DNA from: Oscillospiraceae bacterium
GTDB taxonomy: Bacteria; Bacillota; Clostridia; Oscillospirales; Acutalibacteraceae
NCBI GenBank assembly: GCA_015066465.1
Contig: SVOI01000024.1
Location: 1 to 35,719, forward strand
Reading direction: 5' to 3'
Length of the DNA: 35,719 bases
Shown: piece by piece, positions 16,549-23,763 of the stretch
Position numbering within the stretch: position 1 is the first letter of the stretch
Layout of the letters: each line of letters opens with the position of its first letter
Made by a program: the position numbers and the translations under genes
The notes under the pieces: model-generated
What the model was told of the DNA's origin: nothing
Database searches by the model: none
The model's input: only the letters and a program-made list of their open reading frames with translations

Positions 16549-17150
16549 TACACTTTCGTATACGCTGCAAGACCTGGTACCAATGACTTAATTTCTTTAC
16601 CTGAAGTATTCACCATAAGGTGATAACCCGCTTTGTCACCCCAGGCTGTATCTGCGAGCATTTTTCTGAGGTCAGCTCTGCTTTTATCAATTTCTTTCAT
16701 TTTCTTTTCAATATCTTTTTCAGAAAGATTTTCGCCATCCTTTGCTCTTTCAAGGCAACGCTTGATTTTTGACTCTTTATCTGCATAGACAAAGATATTT
16801 AAAAGCTCCTCATTATTAAGGAGAACATCAGCACATCTGCCAACAATTACACAGTCACCTTTACTTGCCAACTCTCTTATAACCTTTGTCTGCTCAGTAA
16901 AAAGCTCAACTGACTGGTTAATAAAGAATGTTGAAGCAGAAAATCTTACGCCTATAGTTGTAGGGTAAAATGCTCTTATATCTCTTTCAGAAGCATTTTC
17001 AACATAATCTTTATCAAGACCTTGTTTTTCTGCTACCATTTCAATTATCTGGTAATCGTAGCAAGGCACACCTAAGGCTTCTGCAAGGCGTTTACCTAAC
17101 TCTCTGCCACCAGAACCGAATTCACGACTAATAGTAATAATCTTTGACAT
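16533..17150 (-). CDS. Cytidylate kinase-like family protein
   Basis: A 205-residue P-loop protein of the cytidylate-kinase-like family common in Clostridia; the true substrate is not established. It begins with TISREFGSGGRELGKRLA, in which GSGGRELGK is the P-loop. CVIVGRCAD, the NMP-kinase-like RCLERAKDGE and a C-terminal helical part follow. Canonical Cmk is slightly longer and carries different CMP-binding residues, so a housekeeping CMP kinase role should not be assumed. The ATG at 17150 has a perfect AAAGGAGG. A promoter overlapping the end of the MoxR gene precedes it. It is probably expressed alone. Confidence 0.85.
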   Translation of the reverse strand: MSKIITISREFGSGGRELGKRLAEALGVPCYDYQIIEMVAEKQGLDKDYVENASERDIRAFYPTTIGVRFSASTFFINQSVELFTEQTKVIRELASKGDCVIVGRCADVLLNNEELLNIFVYADKESKIKRCLERAKDGENLSEKDIEKKMKEIDKSRADLRKMLADTAWGDKAGYHLMVNTSGKEIKSLVPGLAAYTKVYFNEA

Positions 17151-17202
17151 ACTAATACCTCCTTTGGAAGTTTTTCTGAAAAGATTTTTCTTTTCTGTAA
17201 TT

Positions 17203-17231
17203 ATTATATCATATTTTTTGAAAAATTACAA
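17203..17231 (-). promoter_or_regulatory. Promoter of the cytidylate-kinase-like gene inside the MoxR 3' end
   Basis: TTGTAA (17226-17231), a 17-bp spacer and TATAAT (17203-17208) on the minus strand. The -35 uses the last two codons of the MoxR gene, including its TAA stop. Confidence 0.6.
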
Positions 17232-18632
17232 TATTTTATCGAGTTCACTCAGAAGCTCTTTGTTGCTCTTGCCGGTTTTCGTTATTTCTGAAAACTCGTC
17301 ACAACCAAATCCTATTAAGAACCCGGCAGATAAATCGTTTCTTGTAATATCTGAAACAAATATTTTAAGCTCAGGTGACTCGCCTAATGCTTCATAAATA
17401 AAACTGCTACCATTAGTGAGCATATTCTGTGCCTCAGAAACCGCAGATTTTAAATCTTCTACCTGCTTTCTGAGTTCTCTTTCTGCAACCTCTTTTACCG
17501 TTGTGTTATCCTTTTCTATTGCATCAGTTATTTTTACAATTATACTATTTAAGGCACAATTCTTTAAAGTAGCAAGCGCTTCTTCCTCGGGTAATGAAAA
17601 AATATTATTATCCTTTAAAAACTTAACTGCCTCTTTAATAGCTATATTTTTCTCAACACATTCCCCAAGAGCTTCATTAATATTGCTTGTTAAGAGATTT
17701 ATAAACCCAAGCTTTTCTTCAACGCCAGAATTTTTAAATTTTTCTTTAAAATTCTCATCAAAAGAACCTTCTAAAACATTCTTTGGTGAACACATTTCTC
17801 TCATATTTTTAAACGTTTTATAAAGTGAAGCAAAATCACCTGCTACTGCAGGTACCTGAATATACTGAGAAATGAATTCAACGTCAATTTCAATATTATT
17901 TTTCTCAAAAGAATACATAAGGCGTGATAAATCTTCCCAACCTCTTGCAGTTACAAACTCTTTTCCATCAGGCGTATTTTCAACAATATAAAAATCAGTT
18001 GGCTTTGAGTCAAGATATGTAATAATAGAAGGGTGAATTTTTTCGTTTATTGCGTAATCTCTCCACACGCCGTAATCTGCTGTAACGTCAATTTTCTGAA
18101 TTCTGTCGAGAGTTGCAATATCATATTCTTTTACCGATTTGTTGTATTCTGGTGGGTTACCTGCTGCAACAATTACCCAGCCATCTGGCACAGGGTGTGA
18201 GCCGAAGGTTTTATATTGCAAAAATCTTAACATTGATGGTGCAAGTGTTTCTGAAACACAGTTAATTTCATCTAAAAATAAAATACCGTTTTTATAGCCA
18301 GTTTTCTCAATATATGAATAAACGTCTGAAAGAATTTCACTCATTGTGAATTCTGAAACGTCATACTCTACATCGCCGAAGGTCTTTGTTTTAATAAATG
18401 GCAAACCCAATGCACTCTGACGTGTATGGTGAGTCATAGAGTAAGAAACAATGCCAATTTTAAGTTCCTTTGCAATCTGCTCCATAACAGCCGTTTTACC
18501 TATACCAGGAGGGCCATAAAGGAACACTGGTCTTTGCTTATTAACCGGTATAACAAAATCGCCATTTTCATCTTTCTCAAGATAAGCGGTAATTGTATTT
18601 TTAATGTGTTTTGTTGCATCTTTAATATTCAT
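17226..18632 (-). CDS. MoxR-type AAA+ ATPase
   Basis: A 468-residue AAA+ ATPase. It has Walker A GPPGIGKTA (about 40-48), Walker B GILFLDEIN, sensor 1 VIVAAGNPPEYN and a following arginine region, as in the MoxR/AAA_5 group. About 170 extra helical, coiled-coil-rich residues follow the core. It is the last gene of a three-gene unit: VWA protein, LRR protein, MoxR, with a 9-bp gap to the LRR gene. MoxR ATPases usually pair with VWA proteins as chaperone-like remodellers that assemble or activate target proteins. Here the target is unknown, and the embedded LRR protein is a possible third subunit. No membrane segment is seen. Confidence 0.9.
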   Translation of the reverse strand: MNIKDATKHIKNTITAYLEKDENGDFVIPVNKQRPVFLYGPPGIGKTAVMEQIAKELKIGIVSYSMTHHTRQSALGLPFIKTKTFGDVEYDVSEFTMSEILSDVYSYIEKTGYKNGILFLDEINCVSETLAPSMLRFLQYKTFGSHPVPDGWVIVAAGNPPEYNKSVKEYDIATLDRIQKIDVTADYGVWRDYAINEKIHPSIITYLDSKPTDFYIVENTPDGKEFVTARGWEDLSRLMYSFEKNNIEIDVEFISQYIQVPAVAGDFASLYKTFKNMREMCSPKNVLEGSFDENFKEKFKNSGVEEKLGFINLLTSNINEALGECVEKNIAIKEAVKFLKDNNIFSLPEEEALATLKNCALNSIIVKITDAIEKDNTTVKEVAERELRKQVEDLKSAVSEAQNMLTNGSSFIYEALGESPELKIFVSDITRNDLSAGFLIGFGCDEFSEITKTGKSNKELLSELDKIL

Positions 18633-18641
18633 ATTATACCC

Positions 18642-19901
18642 TCACACTAAAAGTAAATCATTTAATAAATCTTCTGTTTCTGAAATTGCAGTTTTTGAAG
18701 TCTTTAACGAAACTAACTCTGCCAAATTGTTATAACCCTTTTTAGTACAAAGACTATAAAGTGTAGCCGAAAATTCTGTTGTGAATGAAAAATTCTCTAA
18801 TAAGTATGATAACACATTTTCATCATTAACTTCAACTGCAAATATTGCAACATCTTTTTCGTAACCAGCTATTAGCTTAGAATATTCCGTTTCTTTTAAT
18901 TCGCTTAAATCTTTTGGATATGAAAGTCTGAAAGCAGAAACAAATGCCTTTTCTAATTCTTCTGCCTTTTCTAACTGATTGTCATACTTTGAAAAATTGA
19001 ATTTACCATTTTCTATAATGTAGTCGCTATCATCCTTATAGGAATAATAATTGCTACTCATAAACACCTTAATCTGCTCTTTTTCTACTGCTAAAACGTG
19101 GTTCGGGCAGGTTTTATTTCTGTTTCGATAAGCAAATGGTAAAACTCCCTCAAATCCAAGTGAAAGAAAATCTATTGTTTCAGGAATATTTATAGTAATA
19201 CAATTTTCCAATTCATTTTTTGAAGTAAATGAAGAGCAGAACGCCGTGCCCTTTATTTTATATTCATCGTAAAATTTGTTATAAAAAACAGATTTACCAA
19301 GATATTCTAAATCGCTGTTGAACTTTACAATTTTTAAGTTTTTATCATCTTCAAATGCTTTGTGACCGAGTTTTTTAAGAGTCTCAGGGAAAATAACACT
19401 TTCTAAAGCAAAACAGCGCTTAAAAGCATAATCACCTATTTCTTTAAGATTATTACTGAATGTAATAGTTTTTAAATTTTTACAACCATAAAAACAGCCT
19501 TCTTCTATAATTTCGACTGTATCAGGAATTATTATTTCTTCTAAAGAAACACAACCCTTAAAAAGATTTTTTGGCAACACCCTTAATGGTGGCAAAATTA
19601 CTTTTTTAAGCTTGCGGCAATCCATAAAAGCGCCTTCACTAAGCTTTGCACCAACAGGAATTATTGCTTCTTCTAAAGAAACACAGTTATAAAACGCTTC
19701 ATAACCAATTTCTTTAAGATTATCATTAAATTTTATAATTTTCAGATTTCTGCAACCAGCAAAAGTCATTCGAGAAATTTCTTTAACTCTTTTTGTCAAT
19801 TCCAGTTGCAAAACCTGGTCATTGTAGTTATATTCATTTATTTTAGTTTTCTTTTTCTTATAAACTAAAACACCATTTTTTATTTTCAATTTATCACCCA
19901 A
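18642..19901 (-). CDS. Cytosolic LRR_5 (BspA-type) leucine-rich-repeat protein
   Basis: A 419-residue protein with about eight BspA/Treponema-type leucine-rich repeats in residues 35-225 (for example AFAGC-like MTFAGCRNLKIIKF, AFYNCVSLEEAIIP, LFKGCVSLEEIIIP, AFKRCFALESVIFP). An alpha-rich C-terminal part of about 160 residues has no recognised domain. Unlike most BspA-type proteins it has no signal peptide or surface anchor. Its TTG start (19899-19901) overlaps the stop of the VWA gene by 8 bp (TTGGGTGA), with AGGA six bases upstream, which points to translational coupling. Position between VWA and MoxR genes suggests a complex with them, as a recognition or scaffold subunit. This is inference. 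Confidence 0.85.
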   Translation of the reverse strand: MGDKLKIKNGVLVYKKKKTKINEYNYNDQVLQLELTKRVKEISRMTFAGCRNLKIIKFNDNLKEIGYEAFYNCVSLEEAIIPVGAKLSEGAFMDCRKLKKVILPPLRVLPKNLFKGCVSLEEIIIPDTVEIIEEGCFYGCKNLKTITFSNNLKEIGDYAFKRCFALESVIFPETLKKLGHKAFEDDKNLKIVKFNSDLEYLGKSVFYNKFYDEYKIKGTAFCSSFTSKNELENCITINIPETIDFLSLGFEGVLPFAYRNRNKTCPNHVLAVEKEQIKVFMSSNYYSYKDDSDYIIENGKFNFSKYDNQLEKAEELEKAFVSAFRLSYPKDLSELKETEYSKLIAGYEKDVAIFAVEVNDENVLSYLLENFSFTTEFSATLYSLCTKKGYNNLAELVSLKTSKTAISETEDLLNDLLLV

Positions 19902-21300
19902 TTAAATCCTGACTATCTAAAAACAAAGAGATTGCCCACAAAGGCATTTTTGATTTATCAAAACAACTGTCATTAATTACAAACAGGGACTTGAATTTTG
20001 GCATTTGCTTCGGGTAAATACCATCACCATCTGTAAAATAAATCAATCCATTAACTTCGTTTTTTTGTGAAGAAGTAAATATTTCATCTACATACTTAAA
20101 TACTGGTCTGAAATCTGTTCCACCAAAGCCCTTTAATGAAATATTTTTAATATATTCTTCTATCTCCTGAGAGCTTTTAAGAATTTTAATTTCTTTAATC
20201 TCTGAATCACATTGAATAATATGAACCTCTGTACTCTTACCGAAAAAGTCGGTTGACTTTAATATATTATAAGTCTTTTCTATAAATTTCTCAACCTGTT
20301 CACCTTTAACTGAGCCAGAAGTATCTATTGCAATAAAAAGCTTTTTTACCTTTGCATTTTCGGCATATTCAAGTGGTTCAATTATAGGCATATTCTTATA
20401 AGTATTAAGCCCATAAGTATAAAATATGTAATCAAATTCATCATCATTTATCTCTATTGTCTCATCAATAGAAATAAGTTTTTTAAGAAACTTGCTATAA
20501 TCATATTTATCTCTTGAAACGCCTTTTAAAACCGCTGTTTCAACGCCTGACATAAGTCCCTGATTTTTCAGTGCTTCAATATCACTCTCAACTGTCGGGG
20601 TAATTTTTCGCCAAAGCTCTTTTTCTTCTTCGGCACTACCATTTATAGCGTCATACATTATTTTGTCATTTGATTCATTAGAAAGACCTTTTCTATTATC
20701 CGCCTTTTTATAAATCGACCTTGCTTCAACAGTTTCTTCGTCATCATCAAATTCAAAAAAAGCAAAGTTTTTATTTTTATACCAGATTTTGTGAACATCA
20801 TCCGAGAACAAGTCGCTATAATATTTAATTGTTTCCTGTGAAAGCTCTGAGCCTTTTAAATAATAATAAATATTTTCTGCAGATAAATTCTTTACGCTCT
20901 TTGAAATGTCATTTATAACCATACTCTGTGCTGCTTCTTTATGACTCTTAGTGCTATTAAGATTCCAGTTATTAATTATATTTTCAACACAAATATCTGC
21001 TGAAAGATTCCAGAGAGTTGTATCTTTAAAATCAATATTAAACGGGTGAAGAAGCATACAGTGAAGAATTGAGTGAAGTAAAACTCTGTTTACAGAAGAC
21101 GTATCCTCTTTAAACCTTAAAAGAATAAATTGGGGGTTATAATAGAAGCTTTTAGCATCTGTAAAAACATCTTCTTCGTTAGTAGGAACAAACTGTAATG
21201 CATTTATTGCCCTTATAAGAGAGTGAATATTGCCTGTTAATTCTGTTTTAGCTTTAAGTAAAATTTCTTCTGCTAAAATTTCAGTTTTAGTTTTTTCCAT
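19894..21300 (-). CDS. VWA-like protein with N-terminal putative metallopeptidase domain (DUF2201 type)
   Basis: A 468-residue protein. The N-terminal part contains LLHSILHCMLLHPF and WNLSADICVE, typical of the putative metallopeptidase domain found with DUF2201 VWA-like proteins; there is no HExxH, so protease activity is doubtful. The C-terminal part is a VWA-like fold with an intact-looking MIDAS (AIDTSGSV), GFGGTDFRPVF and YFTDGDGIYP. The start is set at ATG 21300, because GAAAGGAGTG lies just upstream, rather than at a codon 36 bases earlier. It is first in the operon with LRR_5 and MoxR genes; the promoter and a leader hairpin lie at 21350-21410. VWA-MoxR pairs are known remodelling modules; the substrate is unknown. 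Confidence 0.87.
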   Translation of the reverse strand: MEKTKTEILAEEILLKAKTELTGNIHSLIRAINALQFVPTNEEDVFTDAKSFYYNPQFILLRFKEDTSSVNRVLLHSILHCMLLHPFNIDFKDTTLWNLSADICVENIINNWNLNSTKSHKEAAQSMVINDISKSVKNLSAENIYYYLKGSELSQETIKYYSDLFSDDVHKIWYKNKNFAFFEFDDDEETVEARSIYKKADNRKGLSNESNDKIMYDAINGSAEEEKELWRKITPTVESDIEALKNQGLMSGVETAVLKGVSRDKYDYSKFLKKLISIDETIEINDDEFDYIFYTYGLNTYKNMPIIEPLEYAENAKVKKLFIAIDTSGSVKGEQVEKFIEKTYNILKSTDFFGKSTEVHIIQCDSEIKEIKILKSSQEIEEYIKNISLKGFGGTDFRPVFKYVDEIFTSSQKNEVNGLIYFTDGDGIYPKQMPKFKSLFVINDSCFDKSKMPLWAISLFLDSQDLIG

Positions 21301-21339
21301 TATATATTCACTCCTTTCAAAAATTTTAAAAAACACAAA

Positions 21340-21410
21340 AAAAGCAAAAAAGGTCGGTTTTTTTAACCGACTACCCTTTTAGAATAACATAAAAAAATAT
21401 TAGTTGTCAA
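21340..21410 (-). promoter_or_regulatory. Promoter and immediate terminator-like leader hairpin of the VWA-LRR-MoxR operon
   Basis: TTGACA (21405-21410), an 18-bp spacer and TATTCT (21381-21386) on the minus strand. The predicted start (about 21374) is followed at once by GTCGGTT/AACCGAC (21353-21371) and then CTTTTTTGCTTTTTTTG, which has the shape of an intrinsic terminator. It may attenuate the operon, protect the 5' end, or stop read-through from the right. Confidence 0.55.
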
Positions 21411-21496
21411 TAACTTTTAAAAAAGTCGTTCTGGTGAATGATTATTCTCTCCGTTTTCTACATTTTGAAACTTTTAACTTTGTGAAACATTGCGAA

Positions 21497-21525
21497 TTGC
21501 AAAGCGCTTTTTTGTGTGCTACTAT
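21497..21525 (+). promoter_or_regulatory. Plus-strand promoter of a candidate RNA gene
   Basis: TTGCAA (21497-21502), a 17-bp spacer and TACTAT (21520-21525). A transcript would start near 21532. It is divergent from the VWA operon promoter. Confidence 0.5.
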
Positions 21526-21535
21526 ATAGACAAAG

Positions 21536-21702
21536 GAAGGGTGAGTCCGATGCCACAGTAAAACACAAAATCTAAAAAGAAAGTGTGGTTCCGATGTACT
21601 AAAAAACCAAAAAACTAAAATCAAAAAAATTTGAAAGTGTGGTTCCGATGTATTAAGAAACTATAATTCAAATTAAATTTGAAAGTGTGGTTACAATGTA
21701 CA
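21536..21702 (+). repeat. Four degenerate direct repeats, core GTGTGGTTCCGATGTA
   Basis: Units lie at 21579-21598, 21633-21652 and 21681-21700 (GAAAGTGTGG, then TTCCGATGTA, or TTACAATGTA in the last), with a shorter first relative (GGTGAGTCCGATG) at 21540-21552. Spacings are 44, 54 and 48 bases. Between units the sequence is A-rich. Each ATG is followed within one to three codons by a stop. Confidence 0.75.
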
Positions 21703-21870
21703 AGTAAACATCAATCCTTGGCTTTGTTAAAAAAGCCGATGGCGATTTCAGAGAAAAACAAAATTTAAAATTTCAGGTTAATTAACCGTTTACATATATG
21801 TAGAAATCGCCTGAAAGAATCTGTAGAAAGAAGAGGTAACAGAAAACGATGTTAGATATCAAAAGTGAAC

Positions 21871-21928
21871 AGTAACACCCCTTAGTTCGGATGTTTTTAA
21901 ACATGAGCTAAGGGGTGTTACTATTTTA
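21871..21928 (+). terminator. Strong terminator, 15-bp perfect stem
   Basis: AGTAACACCCCTTAG (21871-21885) and its perfect complement (21908-21922), with an inner ATGTTT/AAACAT pair, followed on the plus strand by ATTTTATATT. The minus-strand side has no T-run, so its polarity fits the plus-strand transcript, although it could also help end the GH28 gene. Confidence 0.72.
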
Positions 21929-23257
21929 TATTGCATCTGTTCCAGTAAATCTAATCATTTCTAACCCTGGGCAATTTTCATAATCTATTCTTTTATTATA
22001 ATCGTCACAAATGTTACCCCAGTTAACTGAACATTTTTCAATTAAAACGTTTTCTGCATTTCTTAAATAGAAAGCAGAATTTTTTATTTTTTCAACACCA
22101 TAATCTAAGCATGGTCTTAAATCATAAAGTCCACTTTCCCACTTAGTTGTTTTAGAAAGCGTTACGTTAACATTCTCAAACGTAACATTTTCAATCATAT
22201 TTTCTTTCGTTCCGTGAACTAAAACACCATTTTCACCTTTACAGGTAATATTGAAAAATCTTACGTTTTTGATTTTACCAGACTTTGTATTTTCATCACG
22301 ATTGAATGTAGTAATTACAATTGGCTCAGCAGTTCCCCACCAGTCAGGACAAAAACGACGGGTTTCAATAATGCAGTTTGAATATGTAACATTTTCAACA
22401 TTACCACCATCACGAATCTGAATAGAAAGACCACGATTACTTCTTGTGATAATACAGTTATTTACAATAACGTTTCTGAAATCGCCAACACCCTCTGTAC
22501 CAATTTTAATTGCTGCAGAAGTAGAAACGAGTGTGCAATCTGAAATTACAATATTTTCACAAGGACCATATTCTGCATTACCCTTTGATGCTTTAAGACA
22601 AATACAATCGTCTGCACATTCAATATGACAACCTAAAATTCTCACATTGCTACAATGGTCTGGGTCAATACCATCTGAGTTTGCAACGTCTAAATCGTTG
22701 AGAATTCTTATCTGTGATATTAAAACATCGTCACAACCCGCTGGATGAAGTGTCCAGAAAGGCGCATCTGTAACTGTAAAATCTTTAAATGAAATATTAT
22801 TACTTTTTTCAATATAAATTACAGTTGGTCTTGGGTAGAAATCGCCTGTTACGTAATATTTATCTTTTCTTTTTACAAAGCTATGACCATTGGCATCAAT
22901 AATACCCTCACCTGTAATAGAGCATTTATCTGCTTCAAAACCGTAAATAAACACAAATGACGGCTTGCCTGTAACAGGGTTACCTATGAGTGCAGTTTTA
23001 GGGTCGTTTATCATATTACAAGGGCGGATATATCCGTCAATATTATCTGTTGCTTTAAGTCGTGAGCCTTTCTGCAAATGTAATTCAACATTCTTTTTCA
23101 TCCTTATTGAATCTGAAAAATATGTTTTGCCACTCAAAAGAACTACTACACCACCGCCATTTTCTTCCGCTTTATCAATAGCAGTCTGTATTGCTTTAAC
23201 GTCATTCGCTTTACCATCACCTAATGCACCATAATCTTCTGGGTAAAAATATTTCAT
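21926..23257 (-). CDS. GH28-like right-handed beta-helix glycosidase (polygalacturonase family)
   Basis: A 443-residue parallel beta-helix protein. The N-terminal pectate-lyase-superfamily motif YGALGDGKANDVKAIQ is followed by beta-helix repeats, with the GH28 aspartates in NSDGID (193-198) and ADDC (215-218). The usual GHG histidine segment is replaced by SAAIKIGTEG (247-256), and the RIK-type motif is SIQIR (278-282). Pectin-type glycosidase activity is therefore likely but the exact substrate is open. There is no signal peptide, so it is cytoplasmic and would act on imported oligosaccharides. It has its own promoter and the RBS AAAGGTG. It lies downstream of the oligopeptide transporter and YjbR genes, probably as a separate unit. 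Confidence 0.85.
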   Translation of the reverse strand: MKYFYPEDYGALGDGKANDVKAIQTAIDKAEENGGGVVVLLSGKTYFSDSIRMKKNVELHLQKGSRLKATDNIDGYIRPCNMINDPKTALIGNPVTGKPSFVFIYGFEADKCSITGEGIIDANGHSFVKRKDKYYVTGDFYPRPTVIYIEKSNNISFKDFTVTDAPFWTLHPAGCDDVLISQIRILNDLDVANSDGIDPDHCSNVRILGCHIECADDCICLKASKGNAEYGPCENIVISDCTLVSTSAAIKIGTEGVGDFRNVIVNNCIITRSNRGLSIQIRDGGNVENVTYSNCIIETRRFCPDWWGTAEPIVITTFNRDENTKSGKIKNVRFFNITCKGENGVLVHGTKENMIENVTFENVNVTLSKTTKWESGLYDLRPCLDYGVEKIKNSAFYLRNAENVLIEKCSVNWGNICDDYNKRIDYENCPGLEMIRFTGTDAI

Positions 23258-23286
23258 ATGTCGTCACCTTTTTTTAAGATAGAATT

Positions 23287-23316
23287 AGTATAACATATTC
23301 AGTAAGAGATGTGCAA
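23287..23316 (-). promoter_or_regulatory. Promoter of the GH28-like gene
   Basis: TTGCAC (23311-23316), an 18-bp spacer and TATACT (23287-23292) on the minus strand, 30 bp before the start codon. Confidence 0.55.
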
Positions 23317-23336
23317 GGGGTGTAGTTGTCAGTAAC

Positions 23337-23702
23337 TCACTTGCAACTTTTTTTAACGTTCGTCAAATCAAAACTCAAGTCTAAAAGCCATTCTATTTTT
23401 TCTTTTTCAACAGTTCCATCAAGTGCTACTGAAATCCAATGAGTTTTACTCATATGGTATGCAGGAAAAATACCTTTTTCTGTTGTTACATTCATAAGTG
23501 GGTCACATTTTAAATTGACAATATCAATGCTTTCAGTTGAGTCAAAACCCAGCTTGTCTTTTGTTATTGTCATAATAACTGCAAACCACTTTTTGTTGTT
23601 ACTGTGACGAAACACTGCAAATGAGGGTGCGCTTTGCCATGGGTATTCAGGCTCTACGGCATATTTTTCTGTTATTAGTTGTTCTAATTTCTGTCTATCC
23701 AT
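23337..23702 (-). CDS. MmcQ/YjbR family protein
   Basis: A 121-residue small protein of the MmcQ/YjbR (CyaY-like fold) family, often annotated as DNA-binding but without a proven function. Typical features are the N-terminal short helix, PWQSAPSFAVFRH, KWFAVIM, NLKCDP and the hallmark YHMSKTHWISV near residue 83. Length is normal. The gene lies 61 bp after the oligopeptide-binding protein gene, with a strong hairpin between; the ribosome site is weak (AGGGGAT within the hairpin, about 15 bases away), so translation may be low or depend on the hairpin. Confidence 0.88.
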   Translation of the reverse strand: MDRQKLEQLITEKYAVEPEYPWQSAPSFAVFRHSNNKKWFAVIMTITKDKLGFDSTESIDIVNLKCDPLMNVTTEKGIFPAYHMSKTHWISVALDGTVEKEKIEWLLDLSFDLTNVKKSCK

Positions 23703-23714
23703 TTTATATATTTT

Positions 23715-23750
23715 TTTATCCCCTTGCCGATTTCTCGGTAAGGGGATAAA
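23715..23750 (-). other. Strong hairpin after the binding-protein gene
   Basis: TTTATCCCCTTACCGA pairs over 16 bp with TCGGCAAGGGGATAAA around a GAAA tetraloop (minus strand). A-residues, not T, follow, so it is not a classic terminator. It may stabilise the binding-protein mRNA 3' end, and its right arm contains the only RBS-like sequence of the YjbR gene. Confidence 0.7.
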
Positions 23751-23763
23751 TTATCAAGATTTC

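Larger units (their letters stand above)
21532..21928 (+). ncRNA. Candidate structured non-coding RNA of about 0.4 kb
   Basis: There is no gene-sized reading frame here, yet the stretch is bounded by a plus-strand promoter and a strong plus-strand terminator. It contains four related GTGTGGTTCCGATGTA units (21536-21702), a GGCTTT/AAAGCC hairpin (21720-21737), a long-range 9-bp pairing GGCGATTTC (21741-21749) with GAAATCGCC (21803-21811), an internal GGTTAATTAACC palindrome, and the terminator. I do not recognise it as a known RNA family. Several micro-ORFs exist (2-9 codons), the last being MLDIKSEQ (start 21850), preceded by AGAAGAGG. Non-coding RNA and decayed DNA are both possible. Confidence 0.38.

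Noticed and set aside
21442-21624. 60-residue minus-strand reading frame
   Set aside because: No ribosome site, odd composition, and it crosses the repeat array and the opposite promoter.
21536-21702. Possible CRISPR array (repeats about 20 bases, period 44-54)
   Set aside because: Repeats are degenerate, spacers are A-rich and uneven, only four units exist, and no cas gene is near.
21579-21702. Resemblance of AAGTGTGGTTCCGATG to the T-box motif AAGGGTGGTACCGCG
   Set aside because: Three tandem copies at 50-base spacing, no specifier-stem leader and no aminoacyl-tRNA or amino-acid gene downstream; best taken as chance similarity.
21541-21770. Decayed repeat protein in one frame (KVWFRC-like segments)
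   Set aside because: The last three units are in one frame but stops interrupt each after about ten codons, and the first unit is out of register; no intact coding potential.
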